Positions 8,732 through 16,348 of a DNA stretch of 64,000 bases are shown here, piece after piece (the first letter of the stretch is position 1; each line of letters begins with the position of its first letter). Location of the stretch: positions 744,001 to 808,000 of the forward strand of contig NZ_JBFDTP010000002.1 in NCBI RefSeq assembly GCF_040719375.1, read 5' to 3'. The translations under genes and the position numbers were made by a program. The notes under the pieces were generated by a model. The model was not told where the DNA came from. It saw only the letters and a program-made list of their open reading frames with translations, and searched no databases. Source of the DNA: Clostridium sp. AN503. GTDB lineage: Bacteria > Bacillota > Clostridia > Lachnospirales > Lachnospiraceae.

Positions 8732-9394
8732 TTGAGGGAGACGACAAATCTGACGGGGATGGTATTAAAGGCCACCCCTTCAGGAGAATATGACAGGCGC
8801 CTGGTCCTTCTGACCCGGGAGCGGGGGAAGCTGACAGCATTCGCCCGCGGGGCCAAACGGCCGGGCAATCAGCTGATGGCGGTGAGCCGTCCGTTTGTGT
8901 TCGGGCAGTTCCGGCTGTTTGAGGGGCGGGACGCCTACAGTCTGCAGAGCGCAGAGATCAGCAATTATTTTACGGAGCTTGCCGGGGATGTGCAGGCGGC
9001 CTGTTACGGCTCCTATTTCCTGGAACTGGCAGACTATTACTGCCGTGAGAATGTGGACGGCACCGAGATGCTCCTTCTGCTCTACCAGTCCATGCGGGCG
9101 CTCTTAAAACCGGCGCTGCCCGATGACCTGGTGCAGTTAGTGTTTGAACTGCGCGCCATGGTCATCAATGGAGAATATACAGAGCATCCCCCGCGTGCGG
9201 TCAGTGACTCGGCCACATATGCGTGGGAGTACATTATCGCCTCTCCGATCGAGTCATTATATACCTTTGTCTTGACGGAGGAGGTGCAGAGAGAATTGAA
9301 AATCTGTGTGGATATCAACAAAAAGAAGTTTATCGACCGGGAATTTCATTCTCTGGAGATCCTGGAAATGATGGAATTTTCATGTAGGTATTGA
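8732..9394 (+). CDS. recO: DNA repair protein RecO
   Basis: RecO loads RecA on SSB-coated DNA in the RecFOR pathway. The 220-residue protein begins at a TTG (8732) behind AAGGGAAGG; no ATG lies nearby in frame. The N-terminal OB fold is recognisable (TGMVLKATPSGEYDRRLVLLTRERGKL, written here as adjoining motifs TGMVLKATP and LLTRERGKL, then ARGAKR), and the helical part contains YFLELADYY and DLVQLVFELRAM. It is slightly shorter than the common 240-250 residues and lacks the CxxC pairs of zinc-containing RecO proteins. Its place directly after era supports the call. Confidence 0.9.
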   Translation: MRETTNLTGMVLKATPSGEYDRRLVLLTRERGKLTAFARGAKRPGNQLMAVSRPFVFGQFRLFEGRDAYSLQSAEISNYFTELAGDVQAACYGSYFLELADYYCRENVDGTEMLLLLYQSMRALLKPALPDDLVQLVFELRAMVINGEYTEHPPRAVSDSATYAWEYIIASPIESLYTFVLTEEVQRELKICVDINKKKFIDREFHSLEILEMMEFSCRY

Positions 9395-9419
9395 AAATCC
9401 CGGCATTTACAGGTATAAT
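9391..9419 (+). promoter_or_regulatory. Promoter of the lipoprotein gene
   Basis: TTGAAA (9391-9396) and a consensus TATAAT (9414-9419) are separated by exactly 17 nt. The -35 box overlaps the recO stop codon. Confidence 0.75.
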
Positions 9420-9483
9420 CCAAAATAGCTGTGCGCAAAAGCGCCGGCATAAGGTTTTAGGAGGAAAATTATGAAAAAGAAAT

Positions 9484-10122
9484 ATGCTGTGCTGGCGGCT
9501 GGCAGTCCTTACAGGAATACTGATCACCGGATGCGGGCAGAAGGCAGCGGCTTCCGGGTGGGAAGCCAACGAGAACAGTATCTACGTGAGCAAAGGGCTT
9601 GAGGTAGAGAGCGCACTGATCTATACATCGGAGAAGACCAATGATCTGTACACGCAGGATGGGCTTGCTTCTTTTGTAAAGGAACAGATCGCGGTTTATA
9701 ATGCAGCACAGGGAGCGGCTGAGGCTGCGGAGAATACAGAGGGCGGCGAGGCGCTTCCCGTGGCGCTTAAGAGCTGTACGCTGGAAGGGCAGACAGGAAA
9801 GCTGGTCCTGGATTACAAGACTGCGGAGGACTTTGTAAAGTTTGCGCAGGAAACCGGGGACAATACCAACACGGTAACCGCCCTTACAGTTGCAGATATG
9901 GCAGGCGGCCTGCCGGAGGACTTGAAATTCACCGCACCGGACGGCAAAGCTGTGGATGCAGCAGAGGTGTCGAAGCTGTCCGACGCCCATGTGGTTGTCG
10001 TGGAGGGCGCCGCGACTGTTTATACGGAAGGCAAGGTTGCCTATGTATCAGAAGGCGTGACAATGAAGAGGGAGAATGCGGTACAGACTGCGGAAGGCAA
10101 AAACTGTATCGTATTTAAATAA
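9484..10122 (+). CDS. Putative lipoprotein of unknown function, start disturbed by a frame offset
   Basis: In this frame the protein is 212 residues and begins MLCWRLAVLTGILITGCGQK, a lipoprotein signal peptide with lipobox ITGC. The good ribosome binding site (AGGAGGAAAATT) is followed by ATG 9471, which is in a different frame and stops after 43 codons. Removing one A from the A5 run at 9474-9478 would join ATG 9471 to this frame and give MKRNMLCWRLAVLTG..., a more natural signal peptide. The mature part has no motif I can name; it contains an Ala/Glu-rich stretch near residues 75-90. It lies between recO and glyS and has its own promoter. A one-base sequencing error is the simplest explanation. 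Confidence 0.65.
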   Translation: MLCWRLAVLTGILITGCGQKAAASGWEANENSIYVSKGLEVESALIYTSEKTNDLYTQDGLASFVKEQIAVYNAAQGAAEAAENTEGGEALPVALKSCTLEGQTGKLVLDYKTAEDFVKFAQETGDNTNTVTALTVADMAGGLPEDLKFTAPDGKAVDAAEVSKLSDAHVVVVEGAATVYTEGKVAYVSEGVTMKRENAVQTAEGKNCIVFK

Positions 10123-10159
10123 TTATTATTAATAATTCGGAAGAAAGAGGTTATCTGAC

Positions 10160-11548
10160 ATGGAAAAGACGATGGAAAAGATTGTGGCGCTGGCCAAGAG
10201 CAGAGGTTTTGTATATCCAGGTTCCGAGATCTACGGAGGCCTTGCCAATACCTGGGATTACGGCAACCTGGGTGTGGAGCTTAAAAACAATGTGAAAAAA
10301 GCATGGTGGCAGAAATTCGTTCAGGAAAGCCCCTACAACGTGGGTGTGGACTGCGCGATCCTGATGAATTCCCAGACATGGGTGGCATCTGGCCATCTGG
10401 GCGGTTTCTCCGACCCGCTGATGGACTGTAAGTCCTGCAAGGAGCGTTTCCGCGCCGACAAGCTGATCGAGGACTACATGGACGAGAACGGCATCACCAT
10501 CGAAGGCTCCGTGGATGCATGGTCCCAGGAAGAGATGAAGCAGTACATCGACGAGAAGAATATCTGCTGTCCCAGCTGCGGCAAGCATGATTTCACTGAT
10601 ATCCGCCAGTTCAACCTGATGTTCAAGACCTTCCAGGGCGTGACGGAGGATGCCAAGAACACCGTATACTTAAGACCGGAGACCGCACAGGGTATTTTCG
10701 TGAACTTCAAGAACGTACAGCGCACCTCCAGGAAGAAAGTGCCGTTCGGCATCGGACAGATCGGTAAATCCTTCCGTAACGAGATCACTCCGGGCAACTT
10801 CACCTTCCGTACCCGTGAGTTTGAGCAGATGGAGCTGGAATTCTTCTGCAAGCCTGGCACCGACCTTGAGTGGTTCGCCTATTGGAAAGAATTCTGCATC
10901 AACTGGTTAAAAGCTCTGGGTATTAAGGATGATGAGATGCGGGCCAGAGACCATTCTCCGGAAGAACTCTGCTTCTACAGCAAGGCCACTACAGACATTG
11001 AGTTTTTATTCCCGTTTGGCTGGGGTGAGCTGTGGGGCATCGCAGACCGTACTGATTACGATCTGACCCAGCACCAGAATACCTCCGGCGAAGATATGAC
11101 CTATTTTGACGACGAGGCTAAGGAGAAATATGTACCGTATGTCATTGAGCCGTCCCTGGGCGCAGACCGTGTGACCCTCGCATTCCTGTGCGCCGCTTAC
11201 GATGAGGAGGAGATCGGTGAGGGCGATGTGCGTACCGTCCTGCATTTCCACCCGGCCATCGCTCCAGTGAAGATCGGGATCCTGCCGCTGTCCAAGAAGC
11301 TGAACGAGGGCGCGGAGAAGATATACGCAGAGCTGTCCAAGTACTACAACTGTGAGTTTGACGACAGAGGCAACATCGGCAAGCGTTACAGAAGGCAGGA
11401 CGAGATCGGTACTCCGTTCTGTATCACCTATGATTTTGGTTCCGAGGAGGACCATGCAGTGACCGTCCGCGACCGCGATACCATGGAGCAGGTGCGCGTA
11501 CCGGTTGCTGAGCTGAAAGCCTACTTCGAGGATAAGTTCCGCTTTTAA
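10160..11548 (+). CDS. glyS: Glycyl-tRNA synthetase, dimeric (alpha2) type
   Basis: The 462-residue class II enzyme charges tRNA-Gly. Visible features are the N-terminal KIVALAKSRGFVYPGSEIYG, a zinc-binding region with CKSCKERFRAD and CCPSCGKHDF, motif 2 near GQIGKSFRNEITPGNFTFRTREFEQME (here cited as IGKSFRNEITPG and FRTREFEQME), motif 3 near PSLGADRV, and a C-terminal anticodon-binding domain. It is the alpha2 type typical of many Firmicutes, not the two-subunit GlyQS. No T-box leader fits in the 37-bp gap upstream. Codon choice is strongly biased (GGT, CGT, AAC), as in highly expressed genes. Confidence 0.97.
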   Translation: MEKTMEKIVALAKSRGFVYPGSEIYGGLANTWDYGNLGVELKNNVKKAWWQKFVQESPYNVGVDCAILMNSQTWVASGHLGGFSDPLMDCKSCKERFRADKLIEDYMDENGITIEGSVDAWSQEEMKQYIDEKNICCPSCGKHDFTDIRQFNLMFKTFQGVTEDAKNTVYLRPETAQGIFVNFKNVQRTSRKKVPFGIGQIGKSFRNEITPGNFTFRTREFEQMELEFFCKPGTDLEWFAYWKEFCINWLKALGIKDDEMRARDHSPEELCFYSKATTDIEFLFPFGWGELWGIADRTDYDLTQHQNTSGEDMTYFDDEAKEKYVPYVIEPSLGADRVTLAFLCAAYDEEEIGEGDVRTVLHFHPAIAPVKIGILPLSKKLNEGAEKIYAELSKYYNCEFDDRGNIGKRYRRQDEIGTPFCITYDFGSEEDHAVTVRDRDTMEQVRVPVAELKAYFEDKFRF

Positions 11549-11686
11549 TATGTTCTGATTTCTATCAGTTTACCTTAATTTCTATAGTTTGCGGCGGTTT
11601 CTATGTAAGCCGCCGCAGGCTATCATGATTGAATTATCTTATTTGAATCCTGTTGTGAATGTGATCGAATAAAAATTTGTAACCCC

Positions 11687-11715
11687 TTGACAATATGTCG
11701 TAAACGACATATACT
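11687..11715 (+). promoter_or_regulatory. Toxin-antitoxin promoter with a palindromic operator inside it
   Basis: Consensus TTGACA (11687-11692) and TATACT (11710-11715) are separated by 17 nt. A perfect palindrome, ATATGTCG-TAAA-CGACATAT (11693-11712), fills the spacer and runs into the -10 box. Protein bound there would block RNA polymerase, as expected for self-repression by the antitoxin. Confidence 0.85.
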
Positions 11716-11736
11716 GGTACATAGAAGGAGAAAACC

Positions 11737-12099
11737 TTGAATAAGTTTGAGATTTTGTTTTATCAAAAAGCGAATGGAGAGGAACCGGCAAAAGATTTTA
11801 TTTTGCAGCAGGATCCTAAGATGAAGGCAAAACTGCTGCGGATCATTGAGATGATTGGGACCAATGGCAATGTGTTGGGAGAGCCTTACACGAAGAGTCT
11901 TTCGGATGGCATTTATGAGATCCGGGCAAAACACAGTTCTGATATTACCAGGGTTTTATATTTTTTTGAAGTGGGAGGAAGGATCGTGCTGACCAACGGT
12001 TTTGTCAAAAAGACGGATAAAACCCCGCGAAGAGAGATTGAGACAGCGAAGAAATACAGAAATGATTATAGAAGGAGGGCACGACATGACCAGATTTGA
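11737..12099 (+). CDS. RelE/HigB-type toxin (phage Gp49-like family)
   Basis: The 120-residue protein begins at TTG 11737, seven bases after GAAGGAG. The sequence (FYQKANGEEPAKDFI, LKARLLRI-type helix region, IYEIRAKHSSDITRVLYFFE, IVLTNGFVKKTDKTP and then a basic tail) matches the Gp49-like branch of the RelE/ParE superfamily, which are mRNA-cleaving toxins of HigBA systems. The basic and aromatic residues of the beta-sheet face (RVLYFF, KKTDKTP) are kept, so it looks intact. It overlaps the antitoxin gene by 14 bases. Toxin-first order is usual for HigBA. Confidence 0.85.
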   Translation: MNKFEILFYQKANGEEPAKDFILQQDPKMKAKLLRIIEMIGTNGNVLGEPYTKSLSDGIYEIRAKHSSDITRVLYFFEVGGRIVLTNGFVKKTDKTPRREIETAKKYRNDYRRRARHDQI

Positions 12100-12373
12100 T
12101 GATTTTTTGAAAGAACAGCTTACGGATCCGGAAGTGAAAAAGGAGTACGATGCGTTGCAGCCGGAGTTTGACATTATCCAGGCGATCATCGATACCAGGA
12201 AAAGCCAGAATCTGACCCAGAAGGAGTTGTCCGAACGGACCGGCATCACCCAGGCAGATATCAGCCGTATCGAGACCGGGACCAGGAATCCCAGCCTGGA
12301 TATGCTGAAGCGGCTGGCTGATGGGATGGGGATGTATCTGAAGGTGGAATTTATACCGAAGAAGATGAGATGA
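12086..12373 (+). CDS. HigA-type antitoxin, XRE family
   Basis: The start is ATG 12086 (MTRFDDFLKEQL), nine bases after AAGGAGG inside the end of the toxin gene. The 95-residue protein has an N-terminal acidic segment (about 1-35) and a C-terminal helix-turn-helix (SQNLTQKELSERTGI, TQADISRIETGTRNPS, LKRLADGMGMYLKVEF). This layout is typical of HigA antitoxins of Gp49-like toxins, which bind the toxin and repress the operon. The palindrome in the promoter upstream is the likely DNA target. Longer in-frame starts exist but lie deep in the toxin gene. Confidence 0.88.
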   Translation: MTRFDDFLKEQLTDPEVKKEYDALQPEFDIIQAIIDTRKSQNLTQKELSERTGITQADISRIETGTRNPSLDMLKRLADGMGMYLKVEFIPKKMR

Positions 12374-12381
12374 CATAGTTT

Positions 12382-12421
12382 AAGAAAGTCCAGGTGCTTA
12401 CAGGCATTCCCGGACTTTCTT
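12382..12421. terminator. Two-way terminator between the antitoxin and DUF3842 genes
   Basis: AAGAAAGTCC (12382-12391) pairs with GGACTTTCTT (12412-12421). A-rich and T-rich ends on both sides let it serve both converging genes. Its right arm overlaps the last codons of the minus-strand gene. Confidence 0.75.
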
Positions 12422-12805
12422 TACAACCAGAGAAATGATCTCGTTCATGGACAGATCCTCACAGCCAACTACATGATGATTGCAGCGGTTGACCGGCATC
12501 AGGATCTGGCAGGCGTGACTGCGTCCGATGGCTGCGGCCATCTTTTCCGTAACCTCGCCATAGAGAGAATCGGCGATGACGATTCCGATGGGGCCGATGA
12601 TGATATCGGAGTCTTTCGCTGCGACGAGCACAGGATTCTCGCCGGTGGCCCCGTAGTCCGCGCCGGCCTTTAACATGGCGCTTGTTGCGATGCTGTTGGT
12701 GCCGATAGCCAGAAGCTCCTGCTCCGGAAATGCTTTCTTTAGCTGCTCGATGATGGCCTTGCCCATGCGCCCGCCCTGTCCGTCTATGATCGTGATTTTT
12801 TTCAT
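12398..12805 (-). CDS. DUF3842 family protein
   Basis: The 135-residue protein begins MKKITIIDGQGGRMGKAIIEQL, a nucleotide-binding-like beta-loop-alpha start, and continues with AIGTNSIATSAMLKAGADYGATGENP, in two conserved blocks (IGTNSIATSAM and GADYGATGEN), then DIIIGPIGIVIAD and a Cys/His region near MPVNRCNHHVVGCEDLS. This is the pattern of DUF3842, a small family common in Clostridia with no known function. The N-terminal glycine motif suggests a Rossmann-like fold. It is divergent from the DJ-1 gene and converges on the antitoxin gene. I assign no activity. Confidence 0.8.
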   Translation of the reverse strand: MKKITIIDGQGGRMGKAIIEQLKKAFPEQELLAIGTNSIATSAMLKAGADYGATGENPVLVAAKDSDIIIGPIGIVIADSLYGEVTEKMAAAIGRSHACQILMPVNRCNHHVVGCEDLSMNEIISLVVKKVRECL

Positions 12806-12909
12806 AATGTGCCAGATCCTTTCTTATCCCATAAATATACAGATGATAAACCGATGATGTGTTTTTAAATTCTATCAGAAAATCCTGCTCAAGCGCAAGT
12901 ACTTTCTGC

Positions 12910-12937
12910 TTGTGAATCCCTGGATTTGTGATAAAAT
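12910..12937 (+). promoter_or_regulatory. Promoter of the DJ-1 family gene
   Basis: TTGTGA (12910-12915), a 16-nt spacer and TAAAAT (12932-12937), with an upstream TG giving an extended -10 (TGATAAAAT). It lies 41 nt upstream of the start codon. Confidence 0.65.
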
Positions 12938-12978
12938 AGGGAAAGATGGGATTTTAATGAATATAAGGAGGCATAAAG

Positions 12979-13533
12979 ATGGCAAAAGTATATGCGTTGA
13001 TAGCGGATGGTTCTGAGGAAGTGGAGTGTCTTGCAGTGGTGGATATCTTAAGACGCAGCGGGATTGAGACCGTACTGGTCTCTGCTGGTGAGACGCGAGA
13101 GATCGTAAGCTCCCATCAGATCCAGATCCGGGCGGATGCGACTGTGGCAGAGACGGATTTTTCTGATGGGGATGTGATCTTCCTGCCGGGTGGAATGCCG
13201 GGAGCGGAGAATCTGACTGCATGTGAGCCGCTGATCGAGGCGCTTCGGCAGGCTGATGATGACGGCAGAAGGATTGCGGCGATCTGCGCGGCGCCTGGTG
13301 TTGTGCTGGGACGCCATGGTTTCCTGGAGGGAAAGACAGCAACTTGTTTCCCTGGTTTTGAACGGGATTTCCGGGGAGCTGCAGAGTATACCATGCAGGG
13401 TGTGGTGACAGACGGCAATATCACCACGGCCAGAGGACTTGGTTTCGCGATCGATCTGGGGCTGGAGCTGGTGAGGATCCTGGCCGGTGAAGCCGCGGTG
13501 GAGGATGTGAAAAAGAAGATCCAGTACAACTGA
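12979..13533 (+). CDS. DJ-1/PfpI (ThiJ/YajL) family protein
   Basis: The 184-residue protein starts at ATG 12979 behind AAGGAGG. It has the DJ-1 fold signature: VYALIADGSEEVECLAVVDILRR (motifs ADGSEEVE and VDILRR), then FLPGGMPGAENL and the nucleophile elbow AAICAAPGVVLG, whose Cys is the conserved reactive residue. Length and motif order match DJ-1/YajL, a group credited with protein or nucleotide deglycase, chaperone or redox roles that remain debated. The start residue Glu of ADGSEE is the partner of the Cys in this family. It is a single-gene unit, with a promoter before and a terminator after it. Confidence 0.88.
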   Translation: MAKVYALIADGSEEVECLAVVDILRRSGIETVLVSAGETREIVSSHQIQIRADATVAETDFSDGDVIFLPGGMPGAENLTACEPLIEALRQADDDGRRIAAICAAPGVVLGRHGFLEGKTATCFPGFERDFRGAAEYTMQGVVTDGNITTARGLGFAIDLGLELVRILAGEAAVEDVKKKIQYN

Positions 13534-13593
13534 TCTGCGGGAGAGCGCAGCAGGCAGATAGATTTTGCGGAATATATACAGAGATTTACAGAG

Positions 13594-13640
13594 GAGCCGG
13601 AAGGATACCGTCATTGTGAGCGGTGTTCTTCCGGCTTTTA
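13594..13640 (+). terminator. Probable terminator after the DJ-1 gene
   Basis: AGCCGGAA (near 13594) pairs with TTCCGGCT (ending near 13637), with a further ACCG/CGGT pairing inside, followed by TTTTA. The hairpin is long but the T run is short. Confidence 0.65.
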
Positions 13641-13692
13641 TAAGGTTATAGCAGTCATTCCACAATATTATAACTGTAGGTACTACAATATA

Positions 13693-13721
13693 TTGACTTT
13701 GATAAAGCGGTGTGATACACT
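13693..13721 (+). promoter_or_regulatory. Promoter of the isocitrate dehydrogenase gene
   Basis: TTGACT (13693-13698) and TACACT (13716-13721) are 17 nt apart. The region just upstream is A+T rich. Confidence 0.7.
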
Positions 13722-13780
13722 ACACAAAAACAAAGTTGCAGGATTGACAGCAGAGTATAAGATGGTGGAGGGCTGGTAAT

Positions 13781-14779
13781 ATGGATAAGATAACCGTATT
13801 TAAAGGAGATGGGATCGGACCGGAGATCACGGATACGGTCATGGAGATTTTAGATGTGGCGGGGGCCAGGCTGGAATATGAGGTGTTCCGGGTGGGCAAT
13901 CAGGAATATTTGGAGAACGGAGCGCTGATACCGGAGGACGCCTTTTCCTCGTTTGAAAAAACAAAGATACTTTTAAAATCCCCGATCACCACGCCGATCG
14001 GCAAAGGCTTTCGTTCGCTGAATGTGACCATGCGGGAGAAGTATGACATGTATGCCAATATCCGTCCGGCCAAATCCAATAAAGCAGTGAACACCCCGTT
14101 CCGGGATGTGGATATCGTCGTGTTCCGGGAGAATACGGAGGATCTTTATGTTGGCGTGGAGGAGTGGGCGGACGAGGATACGGTGGTTGCCAAAAAGATC
14201 ATCACCCGCAAAGCCAGTGAGCGTATCATCCGCGATGCCTTTGAATATGCCAGGGCACATGGACGGAAGAAGGTTACCTGTGTGCACAAGGCGAATATCT
14301 TAAAACAGACGGACGGATTTTTCTTAAAGATCTTCAATCAGATAAAAGAGGAATATCCGGAGATCCTGGGGGATGACCGGATCGTGGATGCAGTCTGCAT
14401 GCAGCTCGTCCTGAATCCACAGCAGTTTGACGTTATGGTGATGCCGAATCTGTATGGGGATATTGTGTCAGATCTGACCAGCGGCCTGATCGGCGGCCTG
14501 GGACTGCTGCCGTCCGGCAATCTGGGAAGGGATTATGCCATGTTCGAGGCCGTACACGGAAGCGCGCCGGATATCGCCGGAAAAGGCATTGCAAACCCGA
14601 CCGCCCTGCTCTGGTCAGCCTGTATGATGCTGGAACATTTAAAGCAGAACGATGTGGCGGACGGGATCCGCAGGGCCGTTGATAAGGCGCTCTGCAATCT
14701 GGATGTGATCACCCCGGATCTGCATGGCAGAGGTAACACGGAGAGTTATAAAAATGCGATCATTGCGCAGCTTGCGTGA
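13781..14779 (+). CDS. NAD-type isocitrate dehydrogenase (isocitrate/isopropylmalate dehydrogenase family)
   Basis: The 332-residue protein belongs to the beta-decarboxylating dehydrogenases: FKGDGIGPEI at the N-terminus, SLNVTMREKYDMYANIRP in the substrate loop, FRENTEDLYVGVE, KANILKQTDGFF, the metal-binding DAVCMQLVLNP...NLYGDIVSDL region and HGSAPDIAGKGIANP. The SLNVTMR loop and ENTEDLY favour isocitrate over isopropylmalate, and the short length and cofactor region fit the NAD-dependent group of anaerobes. No leuC/leuD or aconitase lies nearby. The activity would feed 2-oxoglutarate synthesis. It has its own promoter and terminator. Homoisocitrate dehydrogenase is a less likely alternative. 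Confidence 0.82.
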   Translation: MDKITVFKGDGIGPEITDTVMEILDVAGARLEYEVFRVGNQEYLENGALIPEDAFSSFEKTKILLKSPITTPIGKGFRSLNVTMREKYDMYANIRPAKSNKAVNTPFRDVDIVVFRENTEDLYVGVEEWADEDTVVAKKIITRKASERIIRDAFEYARAHGRKKVTCVHKANILKQTDGFFLKIFNQIKEEYPEILGDDRIVDAVCMQLVLNPQQFDVMVMPNLYGDIVSDLTSGLIGGLGLLPSGNLGRDYAMFEAVHGSAPDIAGKGIANPTALLWSACMMLEHLKQNDVADGIRRAVDKALCNLDVITPDLHGRGNTESYKNAIIAQLA

Positions 14780-14828
14780 CTGCACGGATTAGAAAAACCT
14801 ACAGCAAACCATAAGAATCAGAACAAAG

Positions 14829-14873
14829 CGAGACGGCATATCAGGTAAAATCGATATGCCGTCTCGTTTTTTT
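14829..14873 (+). terminator. Strong terminator after the isocitrate dehydrogenase gene
   Basis: A perfect 14-bp stem pairs CGAGACGGCATATC (14829-14842) with GATATGCCGTCTCG (14853-14866), followed by seven T. Confidence 0.95.
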
Positions 14874-14933
14874 ATATCATGGGAAAGTTCTCTATGATAT
14901 AAAAATTTATTCTAAATCCGTCCCGGAAATTTG

Positions 14934-15011
14934 AAAAAAATATCAAAAATTTATAAGCTGTTTAAAAAAATATCAAAAGATTTGTAAAAACTCCGGAATA
15001 TTTTATATACT
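14934..15011 (+). promoter_or_regulatory. Promoter of the NitT/TauT operon with an upstream direct repeat
   Basis: TTGTAA (14982-14987), an 18-nt spacer and TATACT (15006-15011) form a promoter 92 nt before the start codon. Upstream and touching the -35 box is a direct repeat: AAAAAAATATCAAAA at 14934-14948 and again at 14964-14978, a 30-nt period, each followed by a similar ATTT(A/G)TAA. Repeats in this place could be operator half-sites, perhaps for the response regulator encoded at 23.3 kb, or an A-tract UP element. The rest of 14780-15103 holds only the terminator. Confidence 0.6.
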
Positions 15012-15103
15012 GTCAGTAAAAAACATTGTAAAATCAGTTCAGTAAGAAACGTTACAGGAACAATGGACGGGAAGTCCTGGTGAAGAAAGGGAGGTTTTAC
15101 AGG

Positions 15104-16231
15104 ATGAAGAAACGATTTTTAAGTTCACTTATGGCAGCAGCAATGGTGGCGGCGTCACTGGCAGGCTGTGCACCGAAGCCGGTGGAGTCCACGACGGCGG
15201 CTCCGGCAGCGGAAGCAGCAAAGACTGAGGCAAAGGCAGAGGGCGGCGAGACTGCTGCGGAGACGAAAGCGCAGGATACGGCAGATCTGCCGGTCTTAAA
15301 GGTTGCAGTGATGCCGTTCCTTAACAGTATCCCGATCGAGTATATGATCAACGAAGGCCTGGATACGGCCAACGGTTTCAAGATCGAGCCGGTATACTTT
15401 GCAAATGGCGGAGCCATGAACGAAGCGCTGGCGGCGGATCAGTGGGAGGTAGGTACCTTGAGCGCGGCGGCGGTCAACTCCCTGGCGATTTACGGAGCAT
15501 ACTGTATCGCAGATATCGGGCATTCTGAGGGCGGCCTGTATACGCTCTGCAAACCGGATTCCCCGATCGCACAGGTAAAAGGCGCAAATCCCTCTTACCC
15601 GGATATCTACGGCGATGCGGAAACATTAAAGGGAGCGGTCATTGCCACGAACACCGGAACCATTTCCCATTTAAACGTGATCAAGTGGCTGGAGAAGTTT
15701 GGACTGACCACCGAGGATGTGGAGATCGTACATATGGATTTCCCGTCCGCATATCAGGCGCTCATGACCGGAAACTGTGACGTGGCGGCCCTGAACCCGC
15801 CGACCTCCTATGCGGCAGAGGGCGAGGGCATGGTGGTGACTTCCAGCCTGACGAACCTGGAGGTTCCGCAGTTTGATTCCATCATCGTCAGCAACAAGGC
15901 GTTTACCGAGCGCAAAGATGTTCTGGTAAACTATGTGAAAGCGTTTTTCCAGGCAACCGATGCACTCCAGGCGGACCCGGATATGGCGGCGCAGCTTCTG
16001 CTTGACTGGTATACGGAGAATGGTTCCGAGTCTTCGCTGGAAGCCTGCAAGAACGAGATCGAGACCAGGCCGTTTGTAACCTCTGAGGAGGAGAAGACCA
16101 TCACCGTCGGCGATTCCGTACAGATAACCGGTGAATTCTGGGTATCCCAGGAGCTGCTTGATGAAGCCAAGTTCCCGGAGATCGCAACCCATATTGATAC
16201 GACGATCGTCAAGGAAGCGCTGGGTTTCTAA
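15104..16231 (+). CDS. ABC transporter substrate-binding lipoprotein, NitT/TauT (SsuA-like) type
   Basis: I place the start at ATG 15104, behind AAAGGGAGG; an upstream in-frame TG-start is poorly placed. The 375-residue protein has a lipoprotein signal peptide (MKKRFLSSLMAAAMVAASLAGC split as MKKRFLSS and lipobox LAGC), an Ala/Glu/Lys-rich linker to about residue 60, then an NMT1/SsuA-type fold: VAVMPFLNSIPIEYM, VYFANGGAMNEALAADQWEVG, GAVIATNTGTISHLNVIKWL and YQALMTGNCDVAALNPP. Family members bind taurine, sulfonates, nitrate, bicarbonate or pyrimidines. The sulfatase at the end of the operon points to a sulfated or sulfonated ligand, but the ligand is not determined by the sequence. Confidence 0.88.
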   Translation: MKKRFLSSLMAAAMVAASLAGCAPKPVESTTAAPAAEAAKTEAKAEGGETAAETKAQDTADLPVLKVAVMPFLNSIPIEYMINEGLDTANGFKIEPVYFANGGAMNEALAADQWEVGTLSAAAVNSLAIYGAYCIADIGHSEGGLYTLCKPDSPIAQVKGANPSYPDIYGDAETLKGAVIATNTGTISHLNVIKWLEKFGLTTEDVEIVHMDFPSAYQALMTGNCDVAALNPPTSYAAEGEGMVVTSSLTNLEVPQFDSIIVSNKAFTERKDVLVNYVKAFFQATDALQADPDMAAQLLLDWYTENGSESSLEACKNEIETRPFVTSEEEKTITVGDSVQITGEFWVSQELLDEAKFPEIATHIDTTIVKEALGF

Positions 16232-16250
16232 GATTTTGAAGGAGTACAGG

Positions 16251-16279
16251 AAGGTGTCGGCGACGGCACCTTCATTTTT
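16251..16279 (+). terminator. Attenuator-like hairpin between binding protein and permease genes
   Basis: AAGGTGTCG (16251-16259) pairs with CGGCACCTT (16264-16272) around a GCGA tetraloop, followed by CATTTTT. A partial terminator here would keep binding-protein mRNA in excess over the membrane components. Confidence 0.65.
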
Positions 16280-16348
16280 ACCGGGGCGCAGGCCGCGCGG
16301 GCCTGGTGGCGGAGAACCCGGTGACAGAAAAGAAAGGTGGTTACTGAC

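Noticed and set aside
10123..10159. T-box riboswitch expected before glyS
   Set aside because: The gap is only 37 nt, A+T rich, and holds no T-box sequence or antiterminator.
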